A stretch of 64,000 nt of DNA from Brachynemurus nebulosus (Eukaryota > Arthropoda > Insecta > Neuroptera > Myrmeleontidae). How positions within the stretch are numbered: the first letter of the stretch is position 1; every line of letters begins with the position of its first letter. Under the pieces are notes generated by a model. The model was given only the letters and a program-made list of their open reading frames with translations. It was not told the DNA's origin and did not search any database. The DNA is taken from NCBI GenBank assembly GCA_035578155.1, contig JAPWDM010000016.1, positions 8,917,044-8,981,043 of the forward strand, given 5' to 3'. The position numbers and the translations under genes were made by a program. Of this stretch, positions 46,201 through 58,474 are shown in pieces.

Positions 46201-47259
46201 ACCCCTAAAAAGCGTATTTAGCCGAAATAAAAAAACACGTATTTAATATTTTTCGCTGTTTAATAAGTATGTTAAGTTTCATTCAAATTGGCAAGTATTA
46301 GTTGGGTAGTGTTATTTGTCAGAATGTTTTGCCGATCTAGTTTTTTCAATATTTCTTTGCTCGTTTTCAGAATTTGTATTTTAATTTCTACGGACAAATA
46401 ACTCATTCTTTTCTTCGATTTTAGTAACTTTTATTTGCTGATGTTGACCATTAATTGATCGAAACATATCAAATATTTTTCAATGATTTTTTTAGCGAAT
46501 GTCGAAAATTTTGAAAATTTTTTCACCGTTAGTAAGTTAAAGTATTTGAATTCATTAAGTAATTAAATGATGTCCACGAGAACCTTACGAACTACCATAA
46601 GTTATATGAGATCCCTAGGACCCGTTTTTTACTGTTAGGATAAACTTTTTACTAAAATTATTTTAGATGAATAAAGGTTATGTTGTATGATTTCCGCCAG
46701 GGTTTACTGTTCCCATTATTGTAAAAAATAAACTAACCGACCGATTTTGAAAATTTTTTCACTGTTAGAGAACTAAATTATTTTAGATGGATACAACTAT
46801 GCTGCACAAAGTCCGTTCGGGTTCTTGGGTTCCAAAAATATCAAAACTAATTACCCAGCCGATTTTAAAAAATCTTTTACTCTTAGAAAGCTAAACTATT
46901 TTAAATAGGTACAGTTCTTAGATGAGATCCGCCAGTCCCCAAAATTTGGAAATTCGCTATGTTATGCAGATGCTGCGACAGGGGTATTTTTTTGTCTAAT
47001 GCATGGAAATATTTTAAATTCTATTTTTTTGTGTGAAAATGTTAATTTTGTTAATTTTAAATAACGGCGTCCTTAGCAACCACTATGGCTACCCTAGCAA
47101 CGGCCAGTGGCGTAGACCCACTACTTTAAATAAATATGTCTTATGTATATTTTAAAATAGAATGATGAAAGAAAATAGAGTATAATTTTTTGGATTTTTT
47201 TTTCTGATATTACAAAAATTTATAATTTTATATATGAATTGATGATGATACCTTAATAG

Positions 47260-48034
47260 TAGGGGTGTGCGAATAGTGCTCGAATCGAATCGAATAGTGC
47301 TATTCGATTCGATTTCGAATCGAATAATTCGACTTTTCGAATAATTCGAAAAATCGAGTTATTCGAAGAAAAATCGAATTATTCGAAAGAAAACGAATAA
47401 TTCGATTTTTTCGAATAATTCGATTTTTCGAATTATTCGTTTTTTTCGAATAATTCGAAAAAACGAATTAGGTATTCGTTTCATTTTTTCTGATAGCTCG
47501 AACTTTTTATTTTTTTATTTCTAAGACTCAAACATACTAAGAAGTTTAATAATATGTAACTTTAATAATTTATATAACTATATTAATATAGTTTCATTTA
47601 CAGAGCAAATTCATCCAAAAAATAATTATTTTTAATTTCCCATTGGGAAGTTATTGCAGTGGATTCTTTTGTCGCATTTTTTATGTTTTAAGTTTTAACG
47701 CATATTCGTCTCGAAAATTCAGCTATTACACCCACTGTTATGGGGCGACAAGTTTTGATGATGTCGATTTTTTTTTTTAATTTAAATTAAATGTTTAAAA
47801 GTCTCTAAAAATCAAAAGAAAAAACAAAAATTCGAGCTATTAGAATTATTCGTTTTCTTTCGAATAATTCGATTTTTCGAATTATTCGTTTTCTTTAGAA
47901 TAATTCGATTTTTCGAATTATTCGTTCTCTTTCGAATAATTCGAATATTTTCGAATAATTCGAAATTCGAATCGAATATTGCTATTCGATTCGGTGCGAA
48001 TTATTCGACATTTCGAATAATTCGCACACCCCTA
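47260..48034. mobile_element. hAT MITE with GAATAATTCGA-rich ends
   Basis: Perfect 8-bp duplication CTTAATAG (47252-47259, 48035-48042) and TIRs TAGGGGTGTGCGAATA. Both subterminal regions are arrays of GAATAATTCGA and related motifs; the interior is AT-rich and non-coding. Young by its intact duplication. It lies 55 bases upstream of exon 2. Confidence 0.92.
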
Positions 48035-48088
48035 CTTAATAGGATTAGTACGATTTCTTTAAAAAAATTATTTTAAAACTTTTCATAG

Positions 48089-48287
48089 GTTTCCGAAAGA
48101 TGAAAAAACAAGAAAATCTTGGGTAGAAACTATGAAACGAGTAGACTGGACCCCCACAAACTACTCACGGTTATGTTCTGAGCATTTTGAGCCAAAGTAC
48201 CTTCGCCGAACTGCAAAAAATATGCCGAGATTAACTCCTGATGCCATTCCAACGATTTTTCCTGCTTTTCCTGTATATATGCGAAAT
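48089..48287 (+). pseudogene. P element 1, exon 2 (rest of THAP domain)
   Basis: Starts GTTTCCG after acceptor CATAG and reads FPKDEKTRKSWVETM, then CSEHFEP with the last zinc ligands (CX2H), and AIPTIF, the conserved THAP C-terminal AVPTIF-like box. Donor GTAAGT at 48288. Reading is open across both junctions. Confidence 0.85.
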
Positions 48288-48374
48288 GTAAGTGAAACAT
48301 ATTTCAATTAATTGATTAATTGATGAATTATAAAATTTTAATATATTCAACATTAAAATTACAAAAAAAAAAAA

Positions 48375-49000
48375 ACGCCGTGAGCAGCGGGGCCCCATCA
48401 CGGTAGTCGAATTTTCCCCTTCATCTTCGGTATTGAATGTCTACAAGCGAAATGTGATTGAAAGTCTACAACCGAATTGTCATTTTGTTGGTTTCAAAAC
48501 TGGTGATGAGTGTTCGGCTGATCGAGGCTTTAAAAAAAGGTTTTAAGTATTTAAGGGCTGTATCTCAGTAAATTTCAATTTTGTGAAAACAGGTAGCAGA
48601 AAGAAAGCCAACACAATTCGTACGATTACATTCCTGCCCATGTTTATCCGCTAATTGCCTTTATGTTTTAGTTTTAAATATTAAAAAAGGACCTTCAATA
48701 GTAAACTGGAAGGCCTTTATAAAGATATTTTTTCTTTCCAAAAAAATCCAAAATTTCTATTTTATAAATACTAAAAATCCAAAATTCCTAATTTATAAAT
48801 AAACAGTGACTTTAATAACATTTTTAAATTACTTAATATGTATGTATTTCATTTGTCATAAAAGTAAGTTCACTTTTTAGTCGAATTTTCTCCGAAAAAT
48901 TAGACTTATACAGTCTATACGATAAGAGCTGCGAGAGGCGAGAGTAGGGGCGCTATCCGTTTTCGGACCCGTAGAACACGAATATGTAGAAAAAAAAATG

Positions 49001-49073
<73 letters not shown>

Positions 49074-51567
49074 CCCGCCACCTTTTAATTTGTGTAGGGC
49101 CCCCTTATGGAAGTTAAGAGATGAAATTTGGTAAATGGGGCTCATTTTCGAGGCACCTCATACTATCAAAGTGTGGTCAAATTTTGGGCAAATTTTTTTT
49201 CTGACCCGACCTTTAAGGGGGTGGTGGGGGGCGGAAAAGCAATAAAACTTTTCCAAACCGGTTTTAAATAATGTTTCGGTCAATTATCTACAACATATCC
49301 AAAATTCAGCTTCCTAGGATGATATGGTGGGAGTAGAGGGGGGAAAAACGATTTTCGCTGGATCTAACAGGCCCCCAGCCCCCCAGAATTAACGTAGAGG
49401 GTTGAAATTTGGTGTGTTGATAAAGTTCGTACCTAGGTTGTGCTTTTTGGAGGTTTTAATATTTTACCTCCACCCACCTCATTTTTAAGCTACAATTTCA
49501 TGCATTTTCGACGTTTTCGAAGTTTGTACCACTCGCACAGGTCACCCGAATAAACCTAGAGGGCTGAAATTTTGTATTCGGATTGAGTTAGTATCAAGGG
49601 GGTGCCTTTTGGGGGTCTCGACTCTTAACCCCTACCCCCACCATTTTTATACCCAAAAGAACATGATTTTTCTTGTTTTTTAACAGTTTCGTTCGGGTCA
49701 AAATCTCCCCAAATAAACCTAGAGGGCTGAAATTTGGTGTACAGGTTAAGCTAATAGCCAGACACTGTTTTTTGGAGGTTTCAACTTTTAACCCTTACCC
49801 CCACGATTTTGACGCCAATATTTCCTTAATTTTTTTGCTTGTTTTCTAACACGTCTAGAGACTCCATAAGGAAACCTAGAGGGCTGAAATTTTGTACGTG
49901 TATTCAGTTAGTATCCAGCTAGTACCTTGTAGGGAGTCCGCATCACTTTTCCCCCCACTTCTCCCATTTTTACATCGGAATTGAATGCTATTGTTAAATG
50001 TGTTTTAAAAGCATTATGTTTATTCTAAATACAAGTAGGCGAATAGTAATTTTAAAAAATTTAAAAAAAAGTGAACTTACTTTTATGACAAATGAAATAC
50101 ATACATATTAAGTAATTTAAAAATGTTATTAAAGTCACTGTTTATTTATAAATTAGGAATTTTGGATTTTTAGTATTTATAAAATAGAAATTTTGGATTT
50201 TTTTGGAAAGAAAAAATATCTTTATAAAGGCCTTCCAGTTTACTATTTAAGGTCCTTTTTTAATTTTTAAAACTAAAACATAAAGGCAATTAGCGGATAA
50301 ACATGGGCAGGAATGTCCTCGTACGAATTGTGTTGGCTTTTTTTCTGCTACCTGTTTTCGGCACAAAATTGAAATTTACTGAGATACAGCCCTTAAATAC
50401 TTAAAACCTTTTTTTAAAGCCTCGATCAGCCGAACACTCATCACCAGTTTTGAAACCAACAAAATGACAATTCGGTTGTAGACTTTCAATCACATTTCGC
50501 TTGTAGACATTCAATACCGAAGATGAAGGGGAAAATTCGACTACCGTGATGGGGCCCCGCTGCTCACGGCGTTTTTTTTAATTTTTTAAAATTACTATTC
50601 GCCTACTTGTATTTAGAATAAACATAATGCTTTTAAAACACATTTAACAATAGCATTCAATTCCGATGTAAAAATGGGAGAAGTGGGGGGAAAAGTGATG
50701 CGGACTCCCTACAAGGTACTAGCTGGATACTAACTGAATACACGTACAAAATTTCAGCCCTCTAGGTTTCCTTATGGAGTCTCTAGACGTGTTAGAAAAC
50801 AAGCAAAAAAATTAAGGAAATATTGGCGTCAAAATCGTGGGGGTAAGGGTTAAAAGTTGAAACCTCCAAAAAACAGTGTCTGGCTATTAGCTTAACCTGT
50901 ACACCAAATTTCAGCCCTCTAGGTTTATTTGGGGAGATTTTGACCCGAACGAAACTGTTAAAAAACAAGAAAAATCATGTTCTTTTGGGTATAAAAATGG
51001 TGGGGGTAGGGGTTAAAAGTCGAGACCCCCAAAAGGCACCCCCTTGATACTAACTCAATCTGAATACAAAATTTCAGCCCTCTAGGTTTATTCGGGTGAC
51101 CTGTGCGAGTGGTACAAACTTCGAAAACGTCGAAAATGCATGAAATTGTAGCTTAAAAATGAGGGGGGTGGGGGTAAAATATTAAAACCTCCAAAAAGCA
51201 CAACCTTGGTACGAACTTTATCAACACACCAAATTTCAACCCTCTACGTTAATTCTGGGGGGCTGGGGGCCTGTTAGATCCAGCGAAAATCGTTTTTCCC
51301 CCCTCTACTCCCACCATATCATCCTAGGAAGCTGAATTTTGGATATGTTGTAGATAATTGACCGAAACATTATTTAAAACCGGTTTGAAAAAGTTTTATT
51401 GCTTTTCCACCCCCCACCACCCCCTTAAAGGTCGGGTCAGAAAAAAAATTTGCCCAAAATTTGACCCCACTTCGATAGTATGAGGTGCCTCGAAAATGAG
51501 CCCCATTTACCAAATTTCATCTCTTAACTTCCATAGGGGGGCCCTACACAAATTAAAAGGTGGCGGG

Positions 51568-51610
<43 letters not shown>

Positions 51611-51734
51611 CATTTTTTTTTTCTACATATTCGTGTTCTACGGGTCCGAAAACGGATAGCGCCCCTACTCTCGCCTCTCGCAGCTCTTATCGTATAGACT
51701 GTATAAGTCTAATTTTTCGGAGAAAATTCGACTA
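48375..51734. repeat. Interlocked palindromes A-B-A'-B'
   Basis: Segment A (48375-48876) is inverted at A' (about 50068-50580), and segment B (about 48879-50067) is inverted at B' (about 50581-51734). The order is therefore A, B, reversed A, reversed B. Identity looks high throughout, with scattered substitutions; B has a 66-base (AT)n (49005-49070) where B' has 36 bases (51571-51606). Lies entirely in intron 2 of P element 1. No gene: frames near the AT runs are mirror copies. Confidence 0.85.
49384..49980. repeat. Degenerate tandem repeat of about 165 bp
   Basis: CCTAGAGGGCTGAAATTT or a variant recurs near 49390, 49557, 49722 and 49880, each followed by TAGTA/TAATA and a CCCC-rich tract. 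Four units in segment B, mirrored in segment B'. Confidence 0.75.
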
Positions 51735-52550
51735 AAAAATGAAAAATGATTTTTAAATATGGTCCATTTCAGTTAAATTTAACCATGCTACATCACTCTG
51801 AATTTAAATAATTTCCGTTTTCTTGGCTTTTATTTCTTTCATTATTTCATTTACGTAAATTTTAAATTTGCAGTTTGTTTTTAGAAATGAATAGAAGATT
51901 TATTTGTTTTGAATAGGAGAATTATTTAATTTTTTAACGATAACTCATGATCAATTGTATTTTAAATGACGTGTACCTGGCAAACATAACTGTATTAATT
52001 TCGAATTTTACCTGGATTATAATACTAAAGAAAAATCAAACTTTAAGAGACATTAAACAATCAATATAACGATCCTTTTTGTAGGTATTTTTATCATCTA
52101 GATACCTGCGTATTTTAATTTTATTTCAGAAATTGCAATTTTTTTGTATTGTAAAATTTATTTTTAAAATTTTATACGCATTTATTTAAAGGACAATAAC
52201 AATTTTTCACCTTGAACAAGAATTAAATTTTGAAAGACCTTGACAATCAGTTTAACAACCCCTTTTGTATTTATTTATTTTATGTATAGGTACCAGATAG
52301 GTACCTGTATATTGTTTTGTAAAATTTTTAAAATTTTATAGGCATATATTTAAAGAACCATGAGGATTTTTAAAATATAAATATAATTTCAGGTACCTAA
52401 ATTAATTAATATTTAGGAAGGAATGTAATTGACATCCTGTAACATCATATGGTTCAATTGCGAATAATTAAACTATTTGTTTAAATAATTATTAATTAAT
52501 AATTAATTTGTTTAAAAGCTTAATAATTAAATTATTTGTTTTAATTATAG
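51735..52550 (+). other. End of P element 1 intron 2
   Basis: AT-rich, with GGTACCTG/GATACCTG motifs in two diverged tandem stretches (52080-52200, 52260-52380). No coding content. Acceptor TTAATTATAG precedes exon 3 at 52551. Confidence 0.6.
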
Positions 52551-54042
52551 GTAAAACGTCTACGACCAGCAAGGTCAATTGAGAAAAGAAAACATAAGAG
52601 TCCATCACCATCAAAATTAAATGTTAATAAAAGGAAAAAATCGCCCACAAAAAAAGAATTATTACATAAAATAAAAATATTGCAACAAAAAAATCGACGC
52701 AGTCAGAACAAAATTATAAAGTTGGAAAATGTGTTGGTCGAATTGAAAAAAAAGAAATTAATATCTCAAGAAATTTCTGACACCTTAGCAGAACTGAACC
52801 AATCGTGTCAAGATTTATTTAAAAGGCAATTTAAGAAAGTTGCAGGAAAGCGTGTTGAGAAGGAATATAGCAGAGAAATTAAAAAATTTGCAGTCACATT
52901 AAACTTTTACAGCCCGAAGGCATACAGTTACGTTCGTAACACATTTAATGACTGCCTGCCTCACCCACGTACAATTAGTAAATGGTTTCAAAATATAGAT
53001 GGACAACTCGGGTTTTCTACAGAATCTTTGTATGTTTTAAAATTAGTTAGCGAGCAGGCAAATTAGTTAGCGAGCAGCCAGTTGTTTGCAGTTTGATGAT
53101 GGACGAAATGGCAATAAGAAAGCAGATAATTTGGGATGGGAAAAAATACCATGGATATGTTAATTTTGGTATAGATTCGCAACAAAATTTAACAGAGGAA
53201 GCATCCCAAGCTCTTGTTTTTTTATTAGTAGCAATTAATGGTAGTTGGAAGTTACCACTGGGGTATTTTTTAATAAACTCAATTGATGCGAATCAAAAAT
53301 CAAATTTAATTAAAAAATGTGTAACTTTAGTTACAGAACAAAATATTAAAATTTTATCTTTAACTTTTGACGGATTAATTTCAAATACGGCATGTATTAA
53401 AAATTTGGGATGCGACTTAATCAATCCTTATAATAAGGTTTTTTTTTATTACGAAGGGCAACAAATTTTCGCCGTATATGATGCATGCCATATGGTGAAA
53501 TTAGTCCGTAATACGTTTGCGGAGAAACGTATTTTAATAGATAAAGATGGCGGTGAAATAAATTGGAAGTATATTGAGGAATTGCATAGAATCCAGGAGA
53601 CTGAAGGGTTGCATTTAGGAAATAAATTAAGGGCTGCACATATTAACTTTTTTAAACAAAAAATGAAAGTTAAATTAGCAACCCAATTGCTAAGTGCATC
53701 TGTTGCAGATGCTTTAGAATATTGTCGAGAAAATTTAAAATTACCATTTTTTGAAGGTTGTAATGGAACTATTAAGTTTCTTAATATTATAAATAATAGT
53801 TTCGATATATTAAATAGTCGAACCCTTTCTGCTCCTGGATTCAAAAAAGCAATTTGTGAATCCAATGTTAAAGATATAAGTGATTTTGTAGAAAAAACCA
53901 TAAATTATTTAGAAAATCTAAAGTTTCAAAATAATGAATTATTAATAAAAAGTGGCAGGAAAACTGGTTTTTTAGGCTTAATCATAAATTTAAAAAATTG
54001 CCTTTCAATGTATACCATTACAACTCCCAGAAAAAAGTTAAG
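52551..54042 (+). pseudogene. P element 1, exon 3 (coiled coil and catalytic region)
   Basis: Opens with a basic stretch (KRLRPARSIEKRKHK), then a coiled coil, a helix-turn-helix-like block ending in AYSYVRNTF, and, after a frame break, the transposase core. There the acidic residues appear as MMDEMAIRK, LTFDGLISN and the YDACHMVKLVRN box typical of P-type transposases. A 20-bp tandem duplication (53040-53059, 53060-53079) shifts the frame. The exon runs to a donor-like AAG-GTAATA at 54042-54043; if not spliced, it stops at 54046. The following YxLTxxxxQDxxExFF block seen in P element 2 is absent. Confidence 0.82.
53040..53079 (+). repeat. 20-bp tandem duplication causing a frameshift
   Basis: AAATTAGTTAGCGAGCAG followed by GC, then the same 18 bases followed by CC. 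The reading frames before and after differ by exactly the 2-base remainder of a 20-base insertion. Confidence 0.9.
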
Positions 54043-56073
54043 GTAATAAAATTTTGAAAAAAATATGATTGGTTAAATAAGATGACAAGGATAAAAAAGC
54101 AGCTTGTACAGTGACAGTTCAATTTACTTATCTCTCTCACACAAAAATCTGTCAAACTAAGTCGGATTTACATAGCTAAAAAAAACTAGCATACGGAATT
54201 TTTAATGTGTCTCTCCATGGAGATACGGAGTCTTCACCTGATGGCAGATTTGTGGTAACTGATAACTCTTACTGATTATACCGTGTCACCCTGGAGTTAA
54301 ATATCTACAAATTCAATTCATTTTAGAAAACTATTAAGAAATTATTCTATTTAATGGAAAACTAAAGTAGAAATACATATAAGAAAACATTAAAAAGTTA
54401 CTAGCATTATTTATAAGTAAAAATTAATAACAAACTTAGATAAAATAAAAAAAAAAACAACAAACACCACTCGAAAATTATAATTGAGAGGACAAATGCA
54501 TGAAGAAGTTATGTGACATTTTTGTAATTTTACAGTACAACCATTTGAAAGTTTTTATTTACTTGTACTCCCTATGAAATAGCACATGTTTATTATTGAA
54601 TTTGTTTGAAACTATTGGAAGTAATGAAACCAAATTTTTCTAGATGATATTTCAGGATAAAATATTTCTAAATTCTACAAAATCAAAAAAAGTAAACGAA
54701 CAGTCAAAAATAAATATATTAAATTTTAAGAAAAGTTAAGTTTTGAAAAAATATTAATACCATGACGATCATAACCTTTAATGACACAACGTCCAGTGGT
54801 ACATTATTTTGACGTTTATACACTTCATGTGGATTTATTGACGTCGTGCAACGTGATATGTGAGTTAGTAAAGTTTCAGTTGACGTCTTATGACGTCAGC
54901 GACCGTCAAGGTGTTACTTTAAATACATAATTTTAATTTTTAATATTTAACATTACATTTGACATATACATTTTTTTTTAACATATACATTTGAAATCAT
55001 AAAACAATTCGATAAAATTTAAATGGACAAAATCGTTAAAAGTGATGATATTAAAAATTGAAAATTAAACTTAATAAAATTAAAATTAATAAAAAAAAAT
55101 AATAATAAAACTAAGAAAACAGTGTTACACAAAATTTAGAAAAATGTTACAAAAGAATCAAAATTAAGAACAATTAAAAATGAATCACGAGGTGCTCGAA
55201 ACAAAATAAATATATAAACAAAATGGCTTTAGTCTAATGGAAACAAAGTAGTGACTGTGGCGCTGTAGTCAAGTTGGGTAACCATTTTAATCTTTTAAGT
55301 GGCTTGTTAAACTGGACGGTTGCTGTTTTACATGCCAGCATCAAAAGTGTTGTGCAAATTAAATTGGAATCTGTGTTACAAATAGAAGCTATATGGAGTT
55401 TACCCCATTTAAAATTTTGATATATGACAAGCACGATAGATAAAATTGCGGCACAATCGACAAATGTCATCAACCTGAGTAAATTCGGGTTAGCCGCTTA
55501 AGTGGCTAAAATTTTTGATCTTAACTCCCTGACGATTATAGGAATAATTCCGAAAAACTAATTGATGTAAGTTAAAAAATCAAGAATACACTATTTTGAC
55601 AACTAGTACACTTTATATGGAACTGTTGACGCCGTTGACGCTGTTTACCGTTATGTATACATTAGTTTTTTTTTTATAATGTAAAGTGCAATTCTTTTTT
55701 TATTTTATTTATAATATCCTGTGTATGTTTTAAGAATTGAATTATGTATTTTAATAATAAATGAAATTCTTAATTTAATTACGCATTATAATTTAAAAAG
55801 TTAAATGAATGTATATAATTTTTAAAACTATAGTTTTAAATTATAATTTAATATTTCTAAATCGTGTTTTGTATTACTATTTTCTATTTTTAATTGAAAA
55901 ATAATATTTATGAATGTTGCTGCAAGAGGGCAGTTTCGTATTGAAAATAATTTATTTCATTTTTTGCTATAGTGTAAATCCAACTTGTAAAATTTTATTA
56001 CGTTTACTTTTTTCTTAGAGTTGTAATATATTAACTGGCATGCGAGTTACTGTCTGACTCGCAGATGACAGTA

Positions 56074-56531
56074 AAGCGGGTTCTACACGATGCTACGAAC
56101 GTTCCTTCCAACGTTCGATCGAACGTTTGAAGCAATTAAGTTCGACAGTTGGTGCGATGAATGTATCTGCTACACGGTGAATCGAATGTTTGATCCAATA
56201 CGAATGATGATGTGTTGGTACTCAGTGGACGACGCTGTTATCTATCTGATGTTATCTCTAATGTTATACATTGATGTTGTCTCTCTTCACATGAACGAGT
56301 CGTGCAGCTGCTGAGTCGAACCAACCAACGCAACCAACATTGACCTTCAAACGTTCGAAGCATCCCTTTGACTCGGTGCAAAAATACCGACATCGAACGG
56401 GACACGACCAAATGCGAACGTTTGACGCTCGACATTGGACACTCGTAGGTTCGAACAACGGCTACACGATGCTATGAACCATCCAACGTCGAATGTTGGA
56501 AGGTGTTCGTAGCATCGTGTAGCAGCGGCTT
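56074..56531. mobile_element. TAA-flanked MITE, copy C
   Basis: From AGCGGGTTCTACACGATG to CGTGTAGCAGCGGCT, flanked by TAA on each side. The best-preserved of the three copies in the window; the TAA duplication supports PIF/Harbinger-type mobilisation. No coding content. Confidence 0.85.
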
Positions 56532-57439
56532 AACTCGTATGATGTGGTCACACGGTGCAAGTAGCTGCACTCCAGTAACTGACCAGGCTAACTCGGCTGC
56601 TAACTCGCACTGTGTAACCAGGTTATAGTTTAACAAGAAAGAATAATTTACGCCTTTAGAGTCCCTATAATAAATAGAGTCGTGACATGTCATCCATTTT
56701 CTGTCCAAAACAGAGCGGGAAGCTTCAAAATTAATTATCACATATTTAAGAAAATATTTTTGAGTACATAATTATTGTTAATAAGTTATGCACTAATGAA
56801 CAATTAAAAATTTGTAATTTAATTATTCTTTCTAGATTAATTTAAATGACTTTTGTTAATATTTAATTTATATCTAATGTATTTTACGCAAACTGTGGAC
56901 AGAAAATCATGAAAATGCCGGAATCAATCAGCGTTCAGCTAATAGGTAGTACTAGTATGTTAATACGGATCAAGGGGTCAAACTAGTATGTCTACCAAAC
57001 TGTGCCCGCTGTAACGAGAAAGTGACGTAACAGAGTACCAAACACATGATGTACGGACGCGAATATACCAAGGTGTTAGTATATGTTGATGATGATGTGG
57101 CAGTACGCATACATATACTATACACTATGATGGCCGACCTATGTTACCACCAGTCAACAATTAAAAATAAATTTATTTTAAGAAAGATATCTCTTTATTT
57201 TGAGAAATTTATTATTCAATAGAATTTTGACACTTAAATACGACAGACTTCATATTTTTTTCTGTTTAAATTTCACGAGTTGATTAAAAAAACATGATAC
57301 TAATTATGACGTGAATACCATGACGGTCAGTAACAGACTAAATCAGTAGTGGTGTAAATTGCTACTTATTGCAACTTTCGGATTACACTTTTTTATTTTT
57401 ATATGTAAGCTTGATTTGTCTCACAAGTAACCGTCCCGA

Positions 57440-57620
57440 GGCCGGACCTATCGATTTTGATGAAACTTAGATATGTTGTAGAATACTAAAAAATAAGCGA
57501 CACGTATTTTTCTTTATCGGCGGAAAAACGGTTTGAAGGGGTGAAATCGCCCTCCAAAAATTGGGGTAAAAATTTAATTTTTTAAATATCTCGAAAACGG
57601 TAAGAGATAGAGCAAAAGTT
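57440..57620. repeat. Copy of the 37.9-kb foldback-arm family
   Basis: Shares GATGAAACTT, ACACGTATTTTTCTTTATCGGC, AAGGGGTGAAATC and ATTGGGGTAAAAATTTAATTTT in order with 37910-38050. Same orientation as that left arm. Confidence 0.75.
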
Positions 57621-58067
57621 TAAATTGGCGATATTGCTCTTTTTTAAAGAGCTATCTATTGGTATGCAATTTGTTCAAATTGTGTCAACAGGGGTGGCTG
57701 GGGGTTAAAATTTAGGGGTTAATTTTGCAAACAGGGGGTGAAAAATAAACAAAATAAAAATTTTGCTTACAGATTTGAAATCTACGTCAAAAAATCTAAT
57801 TGACCTGTTTTTGCTCAATGTCCTAATATTAAGTCTAGGGGTAGTTAACTAGGGGGTGACTGTGTCGAATAGTCGTACTACTTGGGTAGTTTAAGAAGTT
57901 TTTCTTCATGGAAAATAGTTTAAGACATTTAGAATAACGTAGAAATGAACTTTTCGATTTCAAAATTCAGTTTGAGCAACATTGGAGAGGGGGTGAGTCA
58001 CCCTCTTAAATTATATATTAGTTAACATACACACATAGTGGGTAATAATGTCACAATAAGTGGTTCT

Positions 58068-58474
58068 GAAGTTGGACTATCGTATGTAATCCCGAACTGC
58101 AGTCGACGGAAATTCTCAATACTGATCATCGATATGCAGTACCATCATGGATGCGATATCTTTCTTTGGGAGGTTTAACAATCCCTGATACCAAATGGGT
58201 GGAGATGTTAAAAAAATTAGAAAAATTATTTTGTCACTACATGGGAGATGGTTGTATTAAAGGGAAAAATGCAATTAGCCGAATTTCTAATTACATTGAA
58301 AAAAAAAAAAAAGATTTTGATTGCTCAAAATTAATTATAAAAACATTTGTTAAAATAAGATTATTTATAAGAATATTTAAAAAATCGACAACGAAAATTA
58401 GAAAAACGATTTACTGCAAAAAAATTAAACAAAATTATTTTGAAATTATAAATTTAATAAATTTTTTTTTCTAA
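58068..58474 (+). pseudogene. P element 1, last exon
   Basis: The frame is open from about 58075 through SWMRYLSLGGLTIPDTKW, matching the LSEGGLTKPT box of P element 2, then KTFVKIRLFIRI, the C-terminal F.RIR box of P transposases. It contains an A-run (about 58299-58312) in the coding part and ends at TAA 58472. The acceptor (GAAG near 58068) is a guess. Confidence 0.65.

Larger units (their letters stand above)
42960..48088 (+). other. P element 1, intron 1
   Basis: About 5.1 kb, AT-rich. It holds an (AT)n run (43210-43280), a diverged copy of the 37.9-kb foldback arm family (about 46190-46310), a hAT MITE (47260-48034) and otherwise no gene. Short frames such as 45975-46208 are accidental. 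The stretch 45440-45560 repeats a GCACTTGA motif. Confidence 0.6.
54043..58067. other. Region between P element 1 exon 3 and last exon
   Basis: AT-rich, no gene found. It holds MITE copy C (56074-56531), a repeat (57440-57620) of the 37.9-kb foldback family, a GACGTC-rich stretch (54780-54910, partly echoed at 55590-55640), and ATCAAGGGGTCAAACTAG at about 56969, also found in the foldback arms at 24.6 and 25.7 kb. I searched by eye for the missing transposase exon and did not see it. Confidence 0.6.
42889..58474 (+). mobile_element. P element 1 (THAP-type transposase gene, bloated by insertions)
   Basis: Four exon blocks of one P-element-like transposase are spread over 15.6 kb with correct splice sites for the first three: 42889-42959, 48089-48287 and 52551-54042, then about 58068-58474. 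Intron 1 (5.1 kb) and intron 2 (4.3 kb) are enlarged by other elements. I found no terminal inverted repeats for the element and no exon for the part between about 54042 and 58068, so it is probably a fossil. Confidence 0.75.

Noticed and set aside
55234..55473. 79-codon minus-strand frame as a membrane protein or the missing P exon
   Set aside because: Hydrophobic by composition only; no P-transposase motif and no splice context.
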